Of a DNA stretch of 64,000 nucleotides, positions 35,139 to 44,154 are shown piece after piece (the stretch's first letter is position 1; the number at the start of each line of letters is the position of its first letter). Under the pieces are notes generated by a model. That model saw only the letters and a program-made list of their open reading frames with translations. It was not told the origin of the DNA and made no database searches. The stretch is from Maylandia zebra (Eukaryota > Chordata > Actinopteri > Cichliformes > Cichlidae). The position numbers and the translations under genes are program-made. The DNA is taken from positions 17,870,556-17,934,555 of the forward strand of contig NC_135187.1 in assembly GCF_041146795.1 (NCBI RefSeq), written 5' to 3'.

Positions 35139-36742
35139 CAGTGGGGAAAAAAAGTATTTAGTCAGCCACTGATTGTGCAAGTTCCCCCACTTAAAATGAT
35201 GACAGAGGTCAGTAATTTGCACCAGAGGTACACTTCAACTGTGAGAGACAGAATGTGGAAAAAAAATCCATGAATTCACATGGTAGGATTTGTAAAGAAT
35301 TTATTCGTAAATCAGGGTGGCAAATAAGTATTTGGTCACCTCAAACATGGAAAATCTCTGGCTCTCACAGACCTGTAACGTCTTCTGTAAGACGCTTTTC
35401 TGTCCCCCACTCGTTACCTGTATGAATGGCACCTGTTTGAACTCATCATCTGTATAAAAGACACCTGTCCACAGCCTCAAACAGTCAGACTCCAAACTCC
35501 GCCATGGCCAAGACCAAAGAGCTCTCGAAGGACACCAGGAAAAGTATTGTAGACCTGCACCAGACTGGGAAGAGTGAATCTACAATAGGCAAGCAGCTTG
35601 GTGTGAAAAAATCAACTGTGGGAGCAATCATCAGAAAATGGAAGACATACAAGACCACTGATAATCTCCCTCGATCTGGGGCTCCACGCAAGATCTCATC
35701 CCGTGGGGTCAAAATGATCATGAGAACGGTGAGCAAAGATCCCAGAACCACACGGGGGGACCTGGTGAATGACCTGCAGAGAGCTGGGACCAAAGTAACA
35801 AAGGTCACCATCAGTAACACACTACAACGGCAGGGAATCAAATCCCGCAGTGCCAGACGTGTTCCGCTGCTGAAGCCAGTGCATGTCCAGGCCCGTCTGA
35901 AGTTTGCCAGAGAGCACATGGATGATACAGCAGAGGATTGGGAGAATGTCATGTGGTCAGATGAAACCAAAGTAGAACTTTTTGGTATAAACTCAACTCG
36001 TCGTGTTTGGAGGAAGAAGAATACTGAGTTGCATCCCAAGAACACCATACCTACTGTGAAGCATGGGGGTGGAAACATCATGCTATGGGGCTGTTTTTCT
36101 GCCAAGGGGACAGGACGACTGATCCGTGTTAAGGACAGAATGAATGGGGCCATGTATCGTGAGATTTTGAGCCAAAACCTCCTTCCATCAGTGAGAACTT
36201 TGAAGATGAAACGAGGCTGGGTCTTCCAACATGACAATGATCCAAAACACACCGCCCGGGCAACAAAGGAGTGGCTCCGTAAGAAGCATTTGAAAGTCCT
36301 GGAGTGGCCTAGCCAGTCTCCAGACCTCAACCCCATAGAAAATCTGTGGCGGGAGTTGAAAGTCCGTGTTGCTCGGCGACAGCCCCAAAACATCACTGCT
36401 CTTGAGAAGATCTGCATGGAGGAATGGGCCAAAATACCAGCTACTGTGTGTGCAAACCTGGTAAAGACCTATAGTAAACGTTTGACCTCTGTTATTGCCA
36501 ACAAAGGTTATGTTACAAAGTATTGAGTTGTATTTTTGTTATTGACCAAATACTTATTTGCCACCCTGATTTACGAATAAATTCTTTACAAATCCTACAA
36601 TGTGAATTCATGGATTTTTTTTTCACATTCTGTCTCTCACAGTTGATGTGTACCTCTGGTGCAAATTACTGACCTCTGTCATCATTTTAGGTGGGGGAAC
36701 ATGCACAATCGGTGGCTGACTAAATACTTTTTTGCCCCACTG
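35139..36742 (+). mobile_element. Full-length Tc1/mariner element, apparently intact
   Basis: The element is 1604 bp, bounded by TA (35137-35138 and 36743-36744). Its ends are CAGTGGGGAAAAAAAGTATT and the complementary ...AATACTTTTTTGCCCCACTG. Inverted repeats of about 200 bp continue inwards as far as the AAATAAGTATTTGGTCA motif on each side, with only scattered differences between arms. The single gene inside is uninterrupted. High arm similarity and an open transposase suggest a fairly recent insertion. It lies inside hAT family A copy 1, so it is younger than that copy. Related Tc1 families are widespread in teleosts. Confidence 0.95.
35504..36526 (+). CDS. Tc1-family DD34E transposase, uninterrupted
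   Basis: Encodes a 340-aa cut-and-paste transposase, the normal full length for the family. Two N-terminal helix-turn-helix units (about residues 5-50 and 65-115) bind the inverted repeats. Between them, [10 protein letters not shown] is the GRPR-like hook. The RNase-H-like catalytic core carries Asp153 ([12 protein letters not shown]), Asp244 (FQHDNDPKH) and Glu279 ([11 protein letters not shown]). The last two are separated by 34 residues, the DD34E spacing. The conserved [12 protein letters not shown] block is also intact. No stop or frameshift is present, and the ATG (context GCCATGG) is the first in frame. The long minus-strand frame over it is a shadow. Activity is not shown by sequence alone, because a single missense change could inactivate it. 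Confidence 0.95.
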   Translation: MAKTKELSKDTRKSIVDLHQTGKSESTIGKQLGVKKSTVGAIIRKWKTYKTTDNLPRSGAPRKISSRGVKMIMRTVSKDPRTTRGDLVNDLQRAGTKVTKVTISNTLQRQGIKSRSARRVPLLKPVHVQARLKFAREHMDDTAEDWENVMWSDETKVELFGINSTRRVWRKKNTELHPKNTIPTVKHGGGNIMLWGCFSAKGTGRLIRVKDRMNGAMYREILSQNLLPSVRTLKMKRGWVFQHDNDPKHTARATKEWLRKKHLKVLEWPSQSPDLNPIENLWRELKVRVARRQPQNITALEKICMEEWAKIPATVCANLVKTYSKRLTSVIANKGYVTKY

Positions 36743-36869
36743 TATGTTAGCATAACATAAACAGTGAAGCTGGAGGACGAACACTAACACTTTTCCACTT
36801 ATAAAAGTTAACGTGAAGGTTCTTCATGGTTAGAGACAAATGCAATCGCATGGCAGGATGCTGTAAACG

Positions 36870-37110
36870 GACCAAACTTCAGTCAGGAGAACAACTGAGA
36901 TAATCCATCCACAATACGAGGTTAGTCATTAATATACTGCAACAACATGGGAATAGAGCAGCTGCCAGAGAATTCAACATTAATGAATCAATGGTACAGA
37001 AGTGGAGGAAGCAAGAAGAATGAGTTTAATAAAGTTTGATTTATCTGACTGCTTTGTTTCGCTTAATGTCCCTTATAATCCCGTGCACCTTATGGTCCGA
37101 AAAATACGTA
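36870..37110 (+). pseudogene. Remnant of a pogo-like transposon with HTH coding fragment
   Basis: One frame reads GNRAAAREFNINESMVQKWR and then KQEE before a stop, the second half of a Brinker/pogo-type HTH DNA-binding domain. About 60 bp later, CACCTTATGGTCCGAAAAAT resembles the terminal repeat of fish pogo-like elements. The first half of this HTH occurs at about 34560-34615 inside hAT family B. No catalytic domain remains. Confidence 0.5.
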
Positions 37111-37599
37111 CTGCACACTGCAGTTTAATGTTGCAAAGCACCTCTTTTTAACTTCAGTGGATATTATACATGGTTATGCTCAGGATATGTCAGCCCATTT
37201 CTACTGGAAATGCCTTTTGGTTAAACTTTCAGCAAGGAATTTGCATTTGCACTGTTACGTTTTTATAAAGCTTTAATGTACATAAAAACCAGCTTCTTGT
37301 TTAAGTGAAAATAAATGGAAGGTTGTCTTTTTGCGCTAGTAATGTTGTGGAGTTGTATTTTGTCTCGCATCAATTATATCGTCGGTTATATCGTTACCGC
37401 AAATTTTCAAATATATATCGTGATAAATATTTTTGGCCATATTGCCCTGCTCGATTTAAGATGAACAAAAAAAGGGATATTCAGGAGATTTAGCTTTGTC
37501 AAATTATGTAAGGTTGCTGCTGTTATTATAGTTGACCCAAAGTGGTTTCAAGTTATGGTAGTATTAACATTTGAGGTTTCAAAAGATGGAAAATCTGCA

Positions 37600-38275
37600 C
37601 ATAGGAACACCCATCCATCCATAAAGTCCATCCAAAATCCCAGAACTCCCTCTCCCCAGTCATCTCCTTAAGCTTCACTGGGTGAACACAGAGGCGTTCC
37701 CAGGCCAAGCAAGAGATATAATCTATTCAGTGTGTCCTGTTTCTGCCCCAGGGCCTCCTTCTGATGGATCATGCCCAGAACACCTCACCCAGGAGGCATC
37801 CTTGTTAGATGTCCAAACCACCTCATCTGGCTCCTTTTGATGCGGAGGAGCAGTGGCTCTACTCTGAGCCTATCCCAGATGGCCGAATTCCTCACTCTAT
37901 CTCTAAGGGAGAGGCCAGCTACCCATCAGAGAAACCTCATTTCCGCTGCTTATGTCTAGGATCCCTTTCTTTCAGTCACTACCCAAAGCCCATGAGTATA
38001 AGTAGAGACATAGCTCAACTGGTAAATCAAGAGCTTTGCTTTTACACTCAGCTCGCTCCTTACCTTGACAGATCGGTACAGTTTCCGCATCACTGCAGCC
38101 GCAGCACTATTCCGTCTGTTGATCTCCCTCTCCTCTCACTCGCGAACAAGACCACTAGATACTTAACCTCTTCAACTTTGTGGAGTAACTCGCCCCTGAC
38201 GCGGAGTGGGCATTCCACACTTTTCCAGCTGAGGACCATGGCCTCAGACTTGGGGGTGCATATCTCATTCTAACC
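37600..38275 (-). mobile_element. LINE 3' fragment (RTE/Rex-like), decayed
   Basis: This is a longer relative of the 640-860 fragment. On the minus strand, starting near 38240, it reads MVLSWKSVECPLRVRGELLH followed by VEEVKYLVVLF, the usual EEFKYLG region near the reverse transcriptase C-terminus, then becomes frameshifted. The plus-strand frames of 62 and 154 aa over it are antisense artefacts. Confidence 0.65.
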
Positions 38276-39933
38276 ACTTCACACTCTCACTGGAACAGCA
38301 ATAGCTGGCAATATAAACAAACAACAAGATTAAAATGGAAAAAAAAAAGTTCACAGTGGACTTGACAAAAAGCATGAAATACCTCAGACATGATTTAAAA
38401 GGGGAATATAGACCTACAGAGCTGATTCAAAATCCAAGGAGTTGTCAACAATTACACACATTTAATAAACACATTGCTTAAATTAATCTTTTTATCTACT
38501 TTTTTTGACTGAAAGATTAAGGTAAAGTTGCACCAAAAGCTGATGGCTGAGAGTACAGCACGCTTCCAATCAGAATGTCATTTTAATTGGAAGGGCATCA
38601 AACGTCTGTCTTCTATATTAGACACATAAAAACATTGGGATGGTGATGATGTTGGGAGCCACAAAGATTTAATGTGCATTGTTTCTGTGGTTCAGTTTCG
38701 AAACACATCGAAACCTATTTTTTTTCAGTTGTTACACCATTGGATACCCTCAGTGAACATATTTAAAGTTTTCTTCCATGTTATATATCTTCAGTGTAAT
38801 ATGAGTGTTGTTTCTTCCTGGGGATCCAACTCATGGAGCTCTTCATAGTGCTTTAATGTATTTGTGCATGTGCTTCCAAGAAAGATGTGTTTAGTTAGTA
38901 AAGGTGAAATTTGATTTGGCTCAGTGTTTCAGTCCAACGCTTGCTTTGAGTGCCTCTTCCCATGAACTGATCCAGGCTGAAGGAGGCGGGATGAGTAGTT
39001 TGCTTCACTTTTTAGTAACATAGCACCTGCTTATGAAGCACACGGTGTGCTACAGACAAAGCGGCAGGATTATGTAAGGTTAGATCTCTTTTTCTCTGTG
39101 AATACACACTGATGAGAGGAGAGAGTGAGCGAGGCACTGCTTTCCTGTATGGGAAGTTAGAATCTAAAATATGCAAATTAAGTTAAACTTTGCTCACATT
39201 CAGTGATGAATTATGAAGCCAGCGCTATCAGATGATATAAGAAAACAGATAATGGGTAAATGAGGTGCAATAAAAGTGGAACTTGCTCCATTTTGATTGC
39301 ACCGTGTCGTCCGACCCTGCAGTTTAAAAACCAAAGTCGCGTGGGAATGAAAGGACCCGTGGCTGACAGCTGGTTATTCAAGATTTACTAGTTCGGGGAG
39401 CTGGATGCCTGTGAAATAAGCTGCTGTTGTTGTTTCCTTATTCATGGTTGATTTGAGGGTTGTTCCACTGGCAACAGCCCCAAAGGGATTTGTCTCCTCC
39501 TGGGATCAAACCAGGACTCTTTCACTTGTTAGACAAAGGTTTAAAACGATACACCATGGAGCCATTTGTTAAACAGTACTGACCAGAATGTGACTGACTG
39601 CTGAAGGCGAGCAAGCTAGATGTAATATTGCAACAGGGAAATATAAATCTTTAAGCCAGCGCATACAAGATGTAGTTATCACAGCCTGGCTGTTGGTTGG
39701 TTGTTTGTCCCTGATTTGGAAATGTTCTTGGATGCACTGACGAGCAGAGAGATAGGAATTATAAATGCAGCTAATCAAATATATGACATTCTTATTATCA
39801 TTCTTATTATACAGAGTATTTCAAAAAGAATCATCCGATTTCAAAAGGCTAGAAGTTACATAGTTCTAGATGCGAGATTTTAAAATACATGGCTAAATAT
39901 GAAGTTTTATAGCAACAGTTACAAAGTGCTCAG
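38276..39933. other. Non-coding stretch between transposons
   Basis: AT-rich, with no recognisable exon or transposon ends. Probably unique intronic or intergenic sequence separating the LINE fragment from the hAT at 39934. Confidence 0.4.
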
Positions 39934-40726
39934 TAGGGCTGCACGATTAATCGTTAGAAAATCGCGATCTCGATTCATACTTATGTGCGATCTCATTTCC
40001 AAATGACAACGATTTAAAAAAAAAAAAAAAAGGCAACGACGATTGTACCGCATTTTGATCCGGGACGTAATCTGCATGAAAACAAGCGCTCACTCTTCCT
40101 GCTCAACAAATGACAAGGGCGGAGCCTTATACCACGTGATACAGAAGCTGTGCCGTGTGATGCTAAAATTAGCAGGGAAAAAACAACGGAGAGCACGTCA
40201 GGGATGATGAGAAAGTGACAAGAGAACATCCGTCCCGGTCAACCACCCAAACATCAATAACGGGAACCTTATACAGCGCTTCCCTATACCCGTCGAACTC
40301 CCACAGGCACAAAGAAATTACGGAGGCTATCACTTATCACCTGACCAAAGATATGGCTCCCATCAACACTGTGCAAAATGAGGGATTTAGGAAAATGATC
40401 AACACCCTAGACAAACGCTACACAGTGCCGTCCCGCAACTATTTTTCTATTGTTGCACTACCTGCTCTATACACGCAGCGTCAAGCAACGGTGGAGACGG
40501 AATTTCAAGCAGTACAACATTTTGCGGCAACCACAAAACGTGAGACATTTGTTTTTATGTTTATTTATTGTTTTTATGTTCAGTTTCAACTGTTACGAAG
40601 TTGATGTGCAGTTAATAAGTGCAATAAATATTTATATACTGGAAAAGAAAATCGTGAGAGAATCGTGATCTCAATTCTAAGCCAAAAAACCGTGATTCTC
40701 ATTTTATGCAACATCGTGCAGCCCTA
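39934..40726 (+). mobile_element. hAT family C deletion derivative with transposase piece
   Basis: Ends TAGGGCTGCACGATTAATCG and ...CATCGTGCAGCCCTA form inverted repeats, flanked by the exact 8-bp duplication GTGCTCAG (39926-39933 and 40727-40734). Inside is a fragment of hAT transposase coding sequence. The element is 793 bp and cannot move by itself, but its ends appear intact. Confidence 0.92.
40215..40604 (+). pseudogene. hAT transposase fragment
   Basis: The 129-codon frame contains EITEAITYHLTKDMAPINTV, then QNEGFRKMINTLDKRYTVPS. This matches the block just after the BED finger in ZBED/hAT transposases (ItxxItxFIxxDlxPxxxVExxGFrxLixxLdPrYxxPSR). The BED finger, catalytic domain and C-terminal dimerisation domain are all missing. 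Confidence 0.8.
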
Positions 40727-41228
40727 GTGCTCAGTGTCCATATGTCAATTTGATAGTCATACTTGTCCTATACTTCTGCAAGCATGTCTGGACTCACTGC
40801 AGTCGTTGCTCTTGTCATGCTACCTTCCAGCAAGCACAGAAAAGTCATAAATTCCCTCTTTCTACAGTACACGTTTGAATTGAGTTAAAGCACTTTGAAA
40901 TCTACTAAAAGTTGCTTGTTTCCTGGTGATTGTGTTGAATTTATTTTCACATTCTGCAATGGTGACTAAACGGTCGCCCACGCCCACAGGTTGGTTGGCA
41001 GTGTTTCAGACTCACCAAGTCTTTTGATCACAAGGTGATTGCACAGGTCACTTGATTGCATGTAATTGCCAACTTGACCCCATTAATTTGCATACTGATA
41101 TCAGGCTAGTAGTAGACTGACTCCCTCTGATGGAAACATTTCTAGCAGGTTTTCTTGACAGTGTTGGTCTTCTTGACCATCTCATTTCATTATGATAATA
41201 TTGTATTGTTGGGTGTCAGGTGACTCCC

Positions 41229-43220
41229 AACGATATGACCAAAAATATTTATCACGATATACATTTGAAAATTTGCGATAACAATATAACTGACGATATA
41301 ATTGACACTAGACAAAATACTTTACAACTCCACAACTTTATTAGTGCAAAAAACAAACAAACATCAATGTATTTTCACTTAAACAAGCAGCTGTTTTTTA
41401 TGTGCATTAAAGTTATATAAAAAATTAACAGTGCAAATGCAAATCCTTGCTGACAGTTTAACCAAAAGGCATTTCCAGTGGAAATTGGCCGACATATCCT
41501 CAGCATAACCATGTATAATATCCACAAAACTTAAAAAGAGGTTATACACACACAATACGGTAATATTATGATGAAGCACTGTACGTATCACTTCGTGAGG
41601 CTCCTGCCTACGATAACCGTAAAGCTCCGACAATCCATCAAGCAGTGCGGGTTCGTAGCTAAGCAAAGTCGTACTGAAACATTTGACAGATACGCCGCCA
41701 TGTGCGTATGTAAACAAAGGCACTGCGCATGCGCGTTTTACCCACATTCTATCGCGATTAGAGATGGCACGATACCACTTTTTTATGTCCGATACCGATA
41801 CCGATATCATAAATTTGGATATCTGCCGATACCGATATGAATCCGATATAATGTTTTTTAATCAACAAAACTGTTTTTTAAAATATCTTGCTGCATTTTG
41901 CAAGTCTGCAAGTTCATACTCAAGTTTAAAACAACAACTACACTAAAGCTATTCTGTTATACCTGTATACAAAAAAAATATTTCATAGTTCAGCAATACT
42001 GATCAATCTAATAAACTTAAACCTACACCATCCTCACTATTCTGGTATTTTAAAGAGTACTTAGCGTAAATATTAAGCAACCTAACTAATAGGGTTCCAA
42101 CTCCCAGCAACAACAAAAATAAATAAATAAAAAATAGGGAACCACCCCTCACGCTCCACCTTATGATGCTTAATCGACGTAATCAACCTTAATTTGATGA
42201 AGTGTGAAAAAAATGCACAGAAATCAATTATTTTTCAAGAAATATTAAATAGATTCAACATCTTTCTTCAACAAAATTGCAGACTGCACAGATGGTACCT
42301 TCCCAAAGTAAAAAGTACTATAGCTTACTAGGGTATATATATTAGACTTAATAGTCACTATATACAGTAATTGACTTCTATTCATTTTACATCAAATTAA
42401 AACTTTGGGTGTCAGATAATTATTTATTAAAAGCTCGACATTTTAAATGAGAATAAGAAAGAAAAGTATGTCTTTGTGCCCCCTTTTCCCTGTTCATGCT
42501 CTATCGGCCCCCCTGGCTAAACTTTGCTAGATCCGCCCCTGCACAGTTACCAGCGTCAGCTACGTAGAAAAAGATCCTCGAGTAGAAAGTAATATTAAAT
42601 AAATTCTAACAACAGCTTATCAAGCTTAAACGTGCTGCTGTTGTTCAGCCGCTGGTTTCCTCTTTCTGGTGCAAAGTGGGCCAAAAGCAAACCAGAGACA
42701 CGGACTCGCGACAGAAAAGCCGATCAGCTGATCGTTAAGCAGTTTCATGATTGAAGTAGCAGCCGGAGAGCGAGAGGCAGTCGCTTGTTAAGATTAACGC
42801 AGGAATGCTTTACAAACATTCAGAGATGGACTTACACACTTGCTTTACTTCTCTCGGGATAACTTTGTCGGAGATGAAATGCCGGGTTGCTAGCGAAGCT
42901 CCACATGCTATCCAGACCACCGACAGGTCCCGCATGCCACAGCCGCTCTATCACGTGACCACACTGCTCCGACGTGCTAACGTTCTGAGGTGAGTTACGG
43001 CGTGTTGCAAGTTTTGTGAGGTGCTTTCGTGATATTTAATGGATCGGATTACATTTTTTATTTTTCTCCGATATCCGATCCAGTAATTTAGGTCAGTATC
43101 GGACCGATACCGATACGTAATATCGGATCGGTCCATCTCTAATCGCGATATTTCATTTTCTTATCGTTGCCCAACATTACACCGGTATTACTGTGAACGG
43201 TATGATATAGCCCAGCCCTA
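41229..43220 (-). mobile_element. hAT family A, copy 2, inverted relative to copy 1
   Basis: On the minus strand it starts at 43220 with TAGGGCTGGGCTATATCATA and runs through CGCGCATGCGCAGTGCC (about 41730) to CGTGATAAATATTTTTGGTC (about 41240), all collinear with copy 1. The far terminal bases are lost. CTCCCAAC (41223-41230) and CTCCCACC (43221-43228) may be a 7/8 target duplication. It is split by the 1383-bp insertion at 41759-43141. Minus-strand frames inside carry no recognisable transposase domain. Confidence 0.75.
41759..43141. mobile_element. hAT family D, non-autonomous, inserted in family A copy 2
   Basis: Ends TAGAGATGGCACGATACCAC and ...ATCGGATCGGTCCATCTCTA. The exact 8-bp duplication ATCGCGAT lies on both sides (41751-41758 and 43142-43149). 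Sub-terminal arrays of CCGATACCGATA motifs are inverted at the two ends. The interior has no transposase. It includes a lone CTAGATCCGCCCCTG end (42527-42541) of the family at 29374. Confidence 0.9.
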
Positions 43221-43468
43221 CTCCCACCTCTAGTTAATGTGTAATATCTATGGGAAAGAGCAGTGTGGGAAACATTTCACTCACAGTGCTATTTGAACCC
43301 AAAGCACTTCATATATAAAGAAAGGCATTCATTTATGGAAGATAACAGAGATGTGTGTATGATGACATACTGAACTGGGATCACTTAACTCATATCTGCT
43401 CAGCAAAACTGTTTACTATTATAATAAATTCCCTTCTGTGAGACAGTGTGTGCTTGTTTCTTTTACAG

Positions 43469-43701
43469 ATTGTCCAAGAGAAGCACCTCTTGGATTTCAA
43501 TGAGTGTTAGAGACATGCAATAGCTCGAGCCATTCAGTGACACTCAACACCTCAATCCCTCCTTTCTCGTGTGATAGGCCCGCACCTCTTTGTTCAGTTT
43601 TTCTACCTCTTATTTGTTCTAGTCTTTGACTACTTTGTCATTCCCATCATTTCCTTGTCAATCTCATCTGAGCTGAGGCCAAAGGCTGTAAATTCCTCAA
43701 A
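43469..43701 (+). other. slc7a7: slc7a7 5' UTR part of the first coding exon
   Basis: A good acceptor (TTGTTTCTTTTACAG, ending 43468) precedes 233 bases of untranslated sequence before the start codon at 43702, showing that at least one non-coding exon lies upstream. Confidence 0.6.
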
Positions 43702-44084
43702 ATGGTTGCTGATGTAGACACGGCGTCTCAGGGTAGTGGCATGCGGCTGAAGCAGGAGATTTCCCTCCTTCATGGTGTCTGTCTCATTGTGGGAAACATG
43801 ATCGGCTCGGGCATCTTTGTCTCGCCTAAGGTAGGTCTCTCCCTTTTTTGGGGGGTGGGTGGTTGAGTTTTTATTGTGGTTTAAACGTTGCAGAGCAGTA
43901 AAATCTAAATGCTTTCTTTGTAAAATGCACCTTAATTACTAAAGAAATCTGAAATTGAAGGACTTCAGTTTTTGTTGATGACGTGTATTACAGCTGTCCA
44001 GTTTAGGGTTGAGCAGTCTTCTATATTTACATTAGATCTTAGATCACTAGGCACATTTGTTCAAATGACAGCTGGTTCACTGCC

Positions 44085-44154
<70 letters not shown>

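Larger units (their letters stand above)
33342..37454 (+). mobile_element. hAT family A, copy 1 (BED-finger type), carrying two later insertions
   Basis: The left end TAGGGCTGGGCCATATTATA is preceded by TTTAAGAT (33334-33341). The diverged right end ...GGCCATATTGCCCTGCTCGA is followed by the same TTTAAGAT (37455-37462), an exact 8-bp duplication. After the left end, a frame reads ATSVMWNWFGVCPSDT followed by TFFCRTCKR, the first half of a BED zinc finger as in hAT transposases; the histidine half is lost. Two elements inserted later (33929-34975 and 35139-36742). Without them the copy is about 1.45 kb and non-autonomous. Copy 2 lies inverted at 41229-43220. Confidence 0.85.

Noticed and set aside
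35485..36432. 315-codon minus-strand frame
   Set aside because: Exact antisense of the Tc1 transposase gene; no known protein features, and the plus frame holds every catalytic motif.
37771..38273. 154-codon plus-strand frame
   Set aside because: Antisense of a decayed LINE reverse transcriptase end.
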